DNA of 64,000 nucleotides from Aurelia coerulea (taxonomy: Eukaryota; Cnidaria; Scyphozoa; Semaeostomeae; Ulmaridae), in the NCBI GenBank assembly GCA_039566865.1, contig CM076959.1, forward strand, positions 13,375,501-13,439,500, read 5' to 3'. The position numbers were made by a program, and so were the translations under genes. Of the stretch, positions 54,015 through 64,000 are shown piece by piece; position 1 is the stretch's first letter, and each line of letters begins with the position of its first letter. Below the pieces are notes generated by a model that was not told the DNA's origin, did not search any database, and worked only from the letters and a program-made list of their open reading frames with translations.

Positions 54015-54224
54015 TAGACATAAGAAATCTCACAATAATGGCTCAGAATAAAAATTTCAACGTGCCCTTTTTTACCCTTCAGGGTTAATGAAAACAAACA
54101 TTTCAAAACATTTTGCCATCTTTTAAACAAACATTTTGTCATCTTTAAACATATCTGGATCATCAACAAAGAGATGAGAAAGAAAATTTTATGATACATT
54201 TCAGAATCCAGTGTTGATGATTTT

Positions 54225-54262
54225 CGAAACGGGAGTACTTTTTGGGACACCCAATATTTTAA
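54225..54262. repeat. isolated mariner-type MITE end
   Basis: GAGTACTTTTTGGGACACCCA resembles the right ends at 9040 and 20262; no partner was found. Confidence 0.4.
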
Positions 54263-54673
54263 TAAATATATTTTGCATTTCTTAACAAAGATGATGAGGA
54301 ATAGCGTGGTTTGCGAAAAGATGACCTGGTAGAAACTCAAAGCTTCGCAGCTTTCAAATATTTGTTTTGATTAGTGCACGCAGGAACAAATTTAACAAAG
54401 GAAGGGTCATTGCATTTTTCTATCAGTAGTGACTACATAAATTATAAAGTCATGTAAAAATGCGAAATGATCTGGTTTTTCGGCAGTCATGTTGGTGTTG
54501 CTGTCATCGAAAAAAAGGCGTAGCCGTTAATTGGCCTTCACAATTCCATGGGGTATAAAGCTTTCACGAGCATTGACGTAAATGATGTTTAACAATTATT
54601 ACTTGTCGATATTCTATTGACTAGAAATCAGTTTCTGAGAGAAGAACGTGAATAATCCAAGATGTTCAAACAA

Positions 54674-55190
54674 CTAATTGCTGCAGAAGACGGCATTACT
54701 ATTCTTCTTCAATCAGCGAGGGAAATTAGCCTGTTTGTCTGTCTGTCTGTCTGCCTACTATGTAGACGGGCCAGCTCACGGCTGCGGTTCGCGGTTCGCG
54801 GTCTCGCGGCTGGTGAGCATTTATCCAACAAACAACAACAAAAGTTCTCCAGCAAACGATAATGACTTCCTCCTACCTACGTCAATGGAGGACAACGGTT
54901 TATTGCTGACAATGCAAAACTCAATATTACGGACCCCGGAACCATGAACTACAGAACTACGGAACCAAGAGCCATGGACTAGGGAACTAGAAACCGACAG
55001 AGGAGAGTAATTAAATATTCTAAATCATTTATCTTTTGAACCATTACCCAAATGTAAATTCAAGCATACTACACGTTTCCTTAGCGATAATATCTCAATT
55101 AAGTTCTATAAAATTGACCTCGCTACAGTCGCATTTGGTACAAATACTAATCGGCAGCACTCGCTGACCGATGCTATTTCTAGTCTAGAT
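54674..55190 (-). repeat. dispersed repeat R1, copy 3
   Basis: Nearly full-length R1 copy, with the same minus-strand Cys block and a (TCTG)n expansion at 54735-54756. Confidence 0.6.
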
Positions 55191-55732
55191 TTTATAAACA
55201 GCCGGGTGCAAAGTGGATTCCTCAAAATTCTCGAACTTCAGTTCCATCTGGAGCATTTGAAATCCTTGAATATCACTCAGTCAAATTTAAACTAACCAAT
55301 TAGATTAAACGAACTGCCAAACGATGCACGCATGCTGTTTCTACACTTCATTCAAGCCCACGCAAAATGAAATTTGAAAGTTGCTTACATAACAAAATGT
55401 CCTTCAGGCAGCAAAGTATTTCTAGAGAAAAAATGTTTTCCTTGTCACAAACAGAAAAATTCAGAATATTTTGAAAAGCATAGACTTAATCTGCAAAGGT
55501 TTGAAAAGTACCCATGGTCGAATTATAGGAAGAACCTGAAGATTTTTCAAGCTATTCAAAGTATAGAAAATAGGTCAGAGATTTTTGCATCCATCTTTCA
55601 TAGATTTGGAATCTATGCTGTGTTGCGTAATTTTTGGCGACGTGGCCAAACGGACAAACAATATACACAATAAACGATAAAACAAGTCTAGCTTCAGACT
55701 AGATTTTGTTTTGTAGATCTCTACCATGAGCA

Positions 55733-56253
55733 GCATAGGTTTCAAATCTTTGAAAAGGTTGGTGTAAAATTCTATGACCTACTTCTTTTAACCGAATGAC
55801 TTCTAAGAAACTTCAGCTGTTTCTCTATAATTCTACCGTTGGTCTTTTCTGAAATCTTCAATATTTTCAGAATTAGAGTCTTTTTCTACTTTTTCAAGAA
55901 TTCAAGAAAAATTTCAAAAAAAACTTAAAACCATCGTAATTTCTAAACTGTCTGAAGCAACATGAAATAATTTCGAAGAAAACCATAGTTTATGGATGTC
56001 TACAATATTGAATCAAGCAAAAGTCTGCCACTATTCTGGTTTATGATTTAGAAATTTGATGACGTCACACCCTCAAATGAGCTACGATGTGACATACGCT
56101 GAAATTTCGAGAAATATTGAAATTTCTGAAAAGTCCAACGGTAGAATTAAAGATAACTAACTAAAGTTTGTTTCAAGCCACTCAGTCAAAAGAAATAGAT
56201 CACAGAATTTTACACCCACCTTTTTAGCCGAGTTAAAGATTTGGAAGCTATGC
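55733..56253. mobile_element. MITE, family GGTYGGTGTAAAAT, copy 2, with 11-bp target duplication
   Basis: GCATAGGTTTCAAATCTTTG ... GGTTGGTGTAAAATTC at the left and the complement at the right. Flanks on both sides are TACCATGAGCA (55722-55732, 56254-56264). An 11-bp duplication fits Mutator-like elements. Confidence 0.75.
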
Positions 56254-56553
56254 TACCATGAGCAACTGCAGGTTCCTCTGATGAACGGTTACCGAATTAT
56301 CCATTTATAACAAGTTTTTTCCAAACAAGAAACATTATCTTTGTATGCGACTCTTAAGGCCCTTTCGTGTATTCTATTTATCTTGTTATTCAGATTTCTG
56401 TCGTGAAACATCCAAATCAGCGAGCAATAACTAAATTGGGACATAACGAATGCTTTCATCAACAGTTTTAGTTTCTATAGTTTCACCAATTAGACACTAT
56501 ACAGGTTACGTCACCTCGTTGATCTGGATATAATGAACCACGCTTTTGAGCAT

Positions 56554-56660
56554 GTTGGGATAGCTCAGTCGCTAGAGCACCTGATAGATAGCAGGAGAGG
56601 TCATAAGTTCGAAACTCGCTCTTGTCACACTTTTTCCATTTTTCCATTTGCCGAAAATTT
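56554..56660 (+). mobile_element. tRNA-like SINE or tRNA relic
   Basis: GGGATAGCTCAGTCGCTAGA is an A-box region and AAGTTCGAAACTC a B-box region about 45 bp later. The acceptor stem does not pair, and a T-rich tail follows (CACACTTTTTCC). Probably a tRNA-derived SINE or a degenerate tRNA. Confidence 0.5.
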
Positions 56661-56739
56661 ACCAATATACATGTTAAAATTTCTGCTAAATAAAGAAAAA
56701 ATTGTGCGCACACCTTTCATATCTATTCAATAGCTGTTT

Positions 56740-57080
56740 TTCCCACGGGGGGGGGGGGGGGGGGGGGGGTGCTAGGCAAAATTTTGGGTAGGGCTCTGCC
56801 GCGAGCATCTTCTAAAGGGTACCGCTGGCTAGACTAATTTTTACGAAAATGGTACCCTTGGCTAGACCAATTTTGACTATTTCCTCGATTAATATTGACA
56901 AATTTGTACCAAATATGATATCATGACCGTTCGCTAGACCAATATTGTCAAAAGTGATACCCTTGGCTAGACAGCTGCTGGCCAAAATTGCAAAAAAGTA
57001 TACCCTTGGCTAGACTAGAAGTCCAAAAAAGTATACCCTTCGTCGCGGCACATCCCCAGTTACCTTTACTATGGAAGAAC
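56740..57080. mobile_element. poly-G-ended MITE with GTACCCTTGGCTAGAC repeats
   Basis: Begins with a G run of ~26 (56747-56770) and ends with CCCCCCC (57078). Between them TACCCTTGGCTAGAC, or variants, recurs five or six times. Confidence 0.65.
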
Positions 57081-57169
57081 CCCCCCCTCTTGGTTTTTCC
57101 GCGTTGCACATCCATCTAAAAAATGTTTTTCGTTTTTGCAAATTATGTGTTCACCCCTCCAACATATGG

Positions 57170-57470
57170 ACGAATCGTGCCAATTGTGATACCAGCGTGA
57201 AAATTGCTAGAGAAGGGCAGTTTGATACGCTGAAAAAGATAGAAAGTAGAAGCGGGCTGAAAATTGTCCGGTTGCATTTTAGAGGTGTGAAACAGAGCAC
57301 ACCAGTCCAAAAATACCACAATGGTGCAATTTTCAGCTTGTGTCTGCATCTTATCTTCTTCAGTGGATCAAACTGCCCAGCTCTACCAATAATTATGCTA
57401 CCTGGCACAAGTTGCATGATTCTCGTGATAGTCTCCCCTGGTATGAAACAAATTTCTACATCCATTTAGG
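57170..57470. repeat. imperfect foldback
   Basis: GGGCAGTTTGATACGCTGAA in the left arm matches the complement of the right arm near 57360. Both strands show open frames because of the symmetry; neither resembles a known protein. Confidence 0.55.
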
Positions 57471-57639
57471 CTTCGAGAAAGCAAGGAAGCAAGCAACGTT
57501 TATTTGTTAACGCAGTCTCGTTTTCTAGCAGCTATACAGCTGATTTGCGCTTCTACCCTCAGAGTCATCACCTCTCAGTACTCGACCTCAGAAGGGTGGA
57601 TAGCTGAGTTTTCCCAACTCACTTGCCTTGTGGTTTGCA

Positions 57640-57870
57640 ACAGACGATTAAGCTAAAGATGGCGGTGAGGAACTTTTTACTATTATTGCGTTCTTTAATC
57701 GAATTCCTATGAAATCGTCAAAGATTCGTAATGCGAAGGCATTGCATCTTGGTAAAAAGTTTCTCGCCGCATCTTTAGCGTAATCGTCTATTCCAATGAC
57801 CGGGTTTGAACCCACTCCGGTAGACCTCACAAAATTCGAAACACTATTGCACCTTGACAAAACCACATTC
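57640..57870 (-). mobile_element. possible tRNA-derived SINE with internal hairpin
   Basis: The minus strand has a good B box GGGTTCAAACCCG (57801-57813) with an A-box-like GGTGCAATAGTG about 45 bp upstream. The rest folds as a long hairpin: arms 57650-57682 and 57751-57783. Confidence 0.4.
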
Positions 57871-58175
57871 TGCTTCGAGATGATTGTTATTTCAAGTATA
57901 TTGGTGCGTAAGTTCTGATACTACATTTTGGGAAGCGCAGATGCATCATTCTTGGGGACCCGGCACATCATACAGGGTATCTCATAAAAGCTTCCCAGTT
58001 CTATACTAAAATATCTCTTGACCTGCTCATCCTAGCATAGCATTTGAAACATTTACTAAAAGCGTGGTGATGTAGTTACTAAATGAGCACTAGTTTGATA
58101 AAATTGAGCAACGTAAACAAAAAAGGGGTCGTCAAATCTGAATCTACTTTTCAGCATTTGCATGAAGCGTTTTAA

Positions 58176-58736
58176 CCCTATCTGACCTGGGGGGGGGGCG
58201 GATTCCGCCCCCCCTAGTACATTTTTGTTTACACCGTTTTCCACACATGCAGCAGGCCTCTGATACTTCGTAAGTTTAACTTTGTATCATAGAGCAATCA
58301 AATTGCAACAATTTGGACATTCTATTTTTAGCCTTGTTTCCATGGTTACCAATTTTTCATACGGCACTCTGTGAAAACATACTTTGTATCTCTTTTAATC
58401 ATGTTTAATTGGTCCAATTAAGTCTAAATTAAGAATTTATATATATTTTGATCTATATCTTTCATTTCTTTATGAAAAATAAAGTTTCATGACCTTTTAG
58501 CAACCTTTCATTTATATGACGTCATATGACATCATAATGATCATCATGCTCTAGCAACAACAACAACATCGCTAATTGGATTATGATTTCAAATTTTCAT
58601 TGTTTACATAATGAACTACCTTTGTGCCAAGTTTGGCTGCCATATCTCTTATGACAACAGAGATAGACAGGGGGGGGGCGGAATCCGCCCCCCCCCCCAG
58701 GCATTGAGTGTTTCAAATCACCCAGGTCAGATAGGG
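58176..58736. mobile_element. piggyBac-type MITE with TTAA flanks
   Basis: Ends CCCTATCTGACCTGGG and CCCAGGTCAGATAGGG, each bordered by TTAA (58172-58175, 58737-58740). Just inside each end, or near it, is a GC palindrome GGGGGGCGGATTCCGCCCCC. No transposase. Confidence 0.85.
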
Positions 58737-59154
58737 TTAATGAATCACATGTAGTGATCTGTAGACCAAGGTTTCTACCCTTCGCTGTCTAAAAATAAAC
58801 AGCAATATACAATTAAATTGCAAGAAATCTGGCCTAGATTTTTCAACCAGATTTGGTAATGTCAATAGCCTAGCTAAAGACTTAGCGAATGAAAAGCAAC
58901 CATTTTTTAATAGTTTTGGAGATAAATCCATTTTTCTGAAATCTACAAAAGTTTTGAAAAATAACTTCCGAAGCGAATGTGTTGACGGAAATATTTCGAT
59001 TCATATATCTTTCAATTGCCAAGACTACGTAGAACAACGTCCTTCTTACTGTTTTTCGATAGGCCGAATGATATTGGGGAAGTCAACTGTTTTCTAAAGA
59101 GAGTGGCATTGCGAAACGGCAAATCGTTGGTCACAGACCACCATAACCCATTTT

Positions 59155-59412
59155 TTAGCTTTTATGTATTGTAGAGTAATTTTGTAGGTAGAGTAATTAG
59201 TATAGTAACTTTGTAAGTAGTGTAACTAGTTTTTACATCGTTTGTAGCTAAGTTGTATGTAGTTTAATGTTGCGTGTCTTTATGTTTTGGCCATGGGGTA
59301 GTCATTGTCTTTTGCTCCCCTTGGTGTCGTCCCTGTTGTGGTGTATAGTGATTTGATAAGTACAGTAGAAAGTAAGATTTATCGTAAATATTTGAAATAA
59401 ATAGAAAAAGAA
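59155..59412 (+). repeat. LINE 3' UTR fragment (family 2)
   Basis: About 250 bp resembling the 3' end at 35090-35275, including TTGGCCATGGGGTAGTCATT and TTTTGCTCC, ending in AAATAAATAGAAAAAG. No coding part is attached. Confidence 0.7.
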
Positions 59413-60111
59413 AACAGAGTTACCTAAATGGTTTGCTTCCATCAGCATGCCTGGCAGGTGCCATCTTTTGGATGCCCTCTGTGTTCGTCATTTTAATGTC
59501 CCAATGAAAATGGCGACAACAAAGGCCACCTTAGAGAGAGCACCTGCAAAGCATTCTGGTTGAAACAGAGCCTTTAAGGAATTAGAAAAAGATAATCCAC
59601 CTCATCAAAATTAAGAAGAAGTTTCAACTGCGAAATACGTTGCTTCTAGCTACAGAATACGGTCGTAGAGCAGCTGTAAAACATCTAACCATAGTTGCAT
59701 TGTCAAAGAGTGTTTTAAAATGACGTCCTCTGATTTCGACAAATCTTTAAGACGTGGCAATTAGGATTTAACCTACGTCAAAAAATATTCATTTACGGCT
59801 AATTTGTAACCTGAAATTGGGAATCAAACCTGCTGTCGGTCTCAGTAAATTAAATCTTCACAAATTCAAACGCAACTTCAGAGATCGGTGAACCCAATTT
59901 GCCCAACGAATGATGGCATTTTCACGTAGTGTCGTAAGTGGCTTGTCATTGTAAACATTCTTATTGAATAGAAAAAGACCCCACACTCAGCTTCTTAGAG
60001 CTGATTGTATCTCAGATTTCACTGTTCTTTTAGCAGAGAAAGCAATTATTAGTCTGTATCCTCGCTATCGTTTCTTCGACCGAGTGTCCCAAAAAACTTA
60101 CTCGTGTCTTT
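59413..60111. other. mostly unassigned
   Basis: Contains the short LINE relic at 59800; otherwise no gene seen. Confidence 0.5.
59800..59925 (+). pseudogene. short LINE C-terminal relic (family 2)
   Basis: One frame reads LKLGIKPAVGLSKLNLHKF and RNFRDR, matching the equivalent block at 34700. It is truncated by a stop and about 390 bp from another fragment of the same family at 59155. Confidence 0.6.
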
Positions 60112-60310
60112 AAAGGGGCTCCGTCGCCAAACAATAAACAAATCCGTAAACTCGCAAGTGTCACCAATTATCCATTGTTTATCCATTGTTTTCTGCAATA
60201 TGTTTGGTGGCTTCACCCAAGCCACCAAACAGTTACCGTTAAAAATCCACTTATATCCGAGCAATCGTAGAAGATATGAATGTTTGGTTTGTTCTTTGGT
60301 GAAGTACAAT
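60112..60310. repeat. single arm of the AGGGGCTCCGTC family (empty Harbinger site)
   Basis: Closely matches 25090-25280 plus 25791-25805, but without the Harbinger-type MITE between. Confidence 0.75.
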
Positions 60311-60399
60311 CACACATTTCCTTTCATAATCATCTATCGCTGGCAAGGACATAATGTTTGCATCTGCTAGATTATTCCAAATTGAGCAGAATCATTCAT

Positions 60400-62860
60400 T
60401 ATCTTCTAACAATGGAAATTTCAAACATTCCTGAACATAAATCATACAAGTCATAATATGGTTCCAGTTTGAAAATTATTCAGGTCATAATATCGTTGCA
60501 ATATTTAAATCGTTGTTTGAAATATCCTTTTTATTCCAGTCGCTGATAGCAAATGCCAAACGGAAGATCAAATAAACGAATTATTCATTATCTTCAAACA
60601 ATGGAAATTTCAAACATTCCTGAACATAAATCATTCAGGTCATAATATCGTTCCAATATTTAAAAGTTTGAAATATCCTTTTTATTCCAGTCGCTGATAG
60701 CAAATGCCAAACGGAAGATCAAATAAACGAATTATTCATTATCTTCAAACAATGGAAATTTCAAACATTCCTGAACATAAATCATTCAGGTCATAATATC
60801 GTTCCAATATTTAAAAGTTTGAAATATCCTTTTTATTCCAGTCGCTGATAGCAAATGCCAAACGGAAGATCAAATAAACGAATTATTCATTATCTTCAAA
60901 CAATGGAAATTTCAAACATTCCTGAACATAAATCATTCAGGTCATAATATCGTTCCAATATTTAAAAGTTTGAAATATCCTTTTTATTCCAGTCGCTGAT
61001 AGCAAATGCCAAACGGAAGATCAAATAAACGAATTATTCATTATCTTCAAACAATGGAAATTTCAAACATTCCTGAACATAAATCATTCAGGTCATAATA
61101 TCGTTCCAATATTTAAAAGTTTGAAATATCCTTTTTATTCCAGTCGCTGATAGCAAATGCCAAACGGAAGATCAAATAAACGAATTATTCATTATCTTCA
61201 AACAATGGAAATTTCAAACATTCCTGAACATGAATCATTCAGGTCATAAAGTATCGTTGTAATATTTAAAAGTTTGAAATATCCTTTTTATTCCAGTCGC
61301 TGATAGCAAATGCCAAACGGAAGATCAAATAAACGAATTATTCATTATCTTCAAACAATGGAAATTTCAAACATTCCTGAACATAAATCATTCAGGTCAT
61401 AATATCGTTGCAATATTTAAAAGTTTGAAATATCCTTTTTATTCCAGTCGTTGATAGCAAATGCCAAACGGAAGATCAAATAAACGAATTATTCATTATC
61501 TTCAAACAATGGAAATTTCAAACATTCCTGAACATAAATCATTCAGGTCATAATATCGTTGCAATATTTAAAAGTTTGAACTATCCTTTTTATTCCAGTC
61601 GTTGATAGCAAATGCCAAACGGAAGATCAAATAAACGAATTATTCATTATCTTCAAACAATGGAAATTTCAAACATTCCTGAACATAAATCATTCAGGTC
61701 ATAATATGGTTCCAATATTTAAAAGTTTGAAATATCCTTTTTATTCCAGTCGCTGATAGCAAATGCCAAACGGAAGATCAAATAAACGAATTATTCATTA
61801 TCTTCAAACAATGGAAATTTCAAACATTCCTGAACATAAATCATTCAGGTCATAAATATCGTTGCAATATTTAAAAGTTTGAAATATCCTTTTTATTCCA
61901 GTCGCTGATAGCAAATGCCAAACGGAAGATCAAATAAACGAATTATTCATTATCTTCAAACAATGGAAATTTCAAACATTCCTGAACATAAATCATTCAG
62001 GTCATAATATCGTTCCAATATTTAAAAGTTTGAAATATCCTTTTTATTCCAGTCGTTGATAGCAAATGCCAAACGGAAGATCAAATAAACGAATTATTCA
62101 TTATCTTCAAACAATGGAAATTTCAAACATTCCTGAACATAAATCATTCAGGTCATAATATCGTTGCAATATTTAAAAGTTTGAACTATCCTTTTTATTC
62201 CAGTCGTTGATAGCAAATGCCAAACGGAAGATCAAATAAACGAATTATTCATTATCTTCAAACAATGGAAATTTCAAACATTCCTGAACATAAATCATTC
62301 AGGTCATAAATATCGTTCCAATATTTAAAAGTTTGAACTATCCTTTTTATTCCAGTCGTTGATAGCAAATGCCAAACGGAAGATCAAATAAACGAATTAT
62401 TCATTATCTTCAAACAATGGAAATTTCAAACATTCCTGAACATAAATCATTCAGGTCATAATATGGTTCCAATATTTAAAAGTTTGAACTATCCTTTTTA
62501 TTCCAGTCGTTGATAGCAAATGCCAAACGGAAGTTCAAATAAACGAATTATTCATTATCTTCAAACAATGGAAATTTCAAACATTCCTGAACATGAATTA
62601 TTCAGGTCATAATGTATGATAATATTGCCACCATATCTAAAAGTTTGAAATAGCCTCTTTATTCTAGTCGTTGACAGCAAATGGCAAAGCCGAAATTGAA
62701 ACAAACGTATCATTCATGAGGGTCAAACGTTGGAAAGTCCAAACATCCCTGAACATAACTTATTCAAGTCATAATATCGTTGCAATATTTAAAAGTTTGG
62801 AATATCCTTTTAACCCAGACGTTGATAGCAAACGCCAAAATGTCAATAAACCGAACACAT
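60400..62860. repeat. 151-bp satellite array, highly uniform
   Basis: About 16 units; starts of CGCTGATAGC at 60541, 60692, 60843, 60994 and 61145 show an exact 151-bp period. Landmarks: GCCAAACGGAAGATCAAATA, CATTCCTGAACATAAATCAT and AGTTTGAAATATCC. The last two units (after 62580) decay. Confidence 0.94.
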
Positions 62861-63144
62861 CATTCTCGGAAATAAACTAATGCAGACTCTAGACATTTCT
62901 AAACACTCTCAAAACATTCCCAAACATAAATCATGGTGGCCATATATTATTTAAACATTTGATTTCTCATTTCTATTCAGGAATTTATGGTAAAAGCAAA
63001 ATCAATATGTTAAACAAATATATCTTCCAGATGGTTCAGATATTCCACAGATTGTTCAGGCAATTTATAGCACAGATTAGGTTCTTGAGCTAGCCGAGTA
63101 TAGTAAACACCTGAGTATAGTATAGACTTGCGTATAAGATCCTA

Positions 63145-63952
63145 CCGGGTGTCTCAATAAAAAGTACCCCCTTTTGACTGGGAGCAGGAACAAAGTGATA
63201 AGGTATTGGAAATTTCCGAGTGTACAGCTAAATGTGTTTATCTTCAACTTAAATGAACGTACCTTGCATTTAAAGATGGTACACCTAACAGAAACACCGG
63301 AGATATGAGTTTACAAAAGTCAAAATCTAGGGTGCACCTGAAACCAGAGGTTCTTGAAAAAGGGCCTAGCCATGATTTGATATCATGGGTATTTCCAAAG
63401 GACCTTTGGATTTTAATTTCTAGTTTCTGCTTTTGTAAAGAATTATAGACGCATTGCCACAACCCTAATTAAACAAATACAATAAAAATGTGGCAAGGAC
63501 AACAAACTCGTGCCACGTCTAACAGCAAAACTAATAAGCGTGCAGATGTTCGTTTACCTCTTTTTTGATACATATAACTTTCGCAATGGAATGTAATGTG
63601 GGGACCGATTCCTCAAAAGAAAATTAATGTAAAGAACAATTGAAACGTTTCAAAATGTAATTCTTGTCAAAAGTAAAAGCCAAAACATTGCAGTTAAAAT
63701 TCCTTTGCAAAAAAATGCACATGACATCAAATCGTGGCTAGGCCCTTTTTCAAAACCTCTGTTTTCAAATGTACTCTAAATATGGAATTTGCGAACTCGT
63801 ATCTCCGGTGTTTGATGGACGACATTAAAATCCAAGGTATGTGCATTCATGTTGAGGCTTAACAAATATAGCTATGCTCTTGGAAAATCCCAATGTCCTA
63901 TCATTTTGTTCCTTTTTGCAGTCAAAAGGGGCTACTTTTTTCAGACACCCGG
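63145..63952. mobile_element. mariner-type MITE, ends CCGGGTGTCTC
   Basis: Left CCGGGTGTCTCAATAAAAAG, right TTTTTTCAGACACCCGG, TA on both sides; arms ~235 bp, meeting at AAAGGGCCTAGCCATGAT and its complement. Confidence 0.82.
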
Positions 63953-64000
63953 TACAATAGACCTTTTAGCTATTCTACAAAGAATCTGAATCGAATTATA

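Noticed and set aside
55374..55673. 99-codon plus-strand frame with several Cys residues
   Set aside because: No recognised domain, no splice or promoter context, and unrelated to its neighbours.
57071..57469. 132-codon frame with an opposing 104-codon frame
   Set aside because: Both arise from an imperfect inverted repeat; no domain, and symmetry explains the open frames.

Overview
The window is animal nuclear DNA, AT-rich and crowded with repeats. It holds one recognisable host gene, split by very long introns, plus a dense set of transposon relics, inverted-repeat elements (MITEs and foldbacks) and six unrelated satellite arrays. The channel family, the gypsy, CR1/Jockey-like and Penelope-like retroelements and the tRNA-derived SINE-like repeats point to an invertebrate metazoan, probably marine. 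I cannot fix the phylum from sequence alone. Nothing prokaryotic, no rRNA, no intact functional tRNA and no CRISPR array was seen.

Host gene (minus strand): a voltage-gated potassium channel of the Kv3/Shaw type. Three exons are well supported by splice sites, phase and homology: the T1 tetramerisation exon (29821-30224), a T1-S1 linker exon (22594-22806) and a 2.9 kb exon from S1 to the stop (10890-13757). All internal junctions are phase 0. With initiation at 30189 the protein is 1149 residues. A fourth, more speculative exon lies at 44252-44411. It ends in a strong donor in phase 1, the phase the T1 exon acceptor needs, and would add 65 residues. Just inside the intron after the T1 exon, five tandem copies (about 168 bp) of the 3' end of that exon plus its splice donor form an array.

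Layout: 1-10 kb, foldbacks, hAT-type MITEs, LINE ends and a truncated LINE reverse transcriptase (to 10.4 kb). 10.9-13.8 kb, channel exon. 13.8-22.4 kb, foldbacks, a 2.3 kb TA-flanked inverted-repeat element, a LINE relic and a Penelope-like element with a GIY-YIG nuclease and a hammerhead-like 3' motif. 22.6 kb, linker exon, then a SINE. 24-28.5 kb, a nest of MITEs inside MITEs. 29-33 kb, exon-fragment array, T1 exon, 133-bp satellite. 33-40 kb, mariner-type MITEs, LINE relics and a 186-bp satellite. 40.6-47.3 kb, two satellites with the candidate first exon between them. 47.2-51.2 kb, a minus-strand Ty3/gypsy element (gag, protease, RT-RNase H) broken by a LINE insertion and cut off by satellite. 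51-60 kb, more MITEs, SINEs and LINE ends. 60.4-62.85 kb, a 151-bp satellite. 63.1-64 kb, a mariner-type MITE.

Most of the 10.9-44.4 kb span would be intron of the channel gene, so its expansion by mobile and tandem DNA is the main story of the window. The best candidates for new biology are the exon-fragment array, the satellite-flanked exons and the UGA-CUAG stop between gag and protease.
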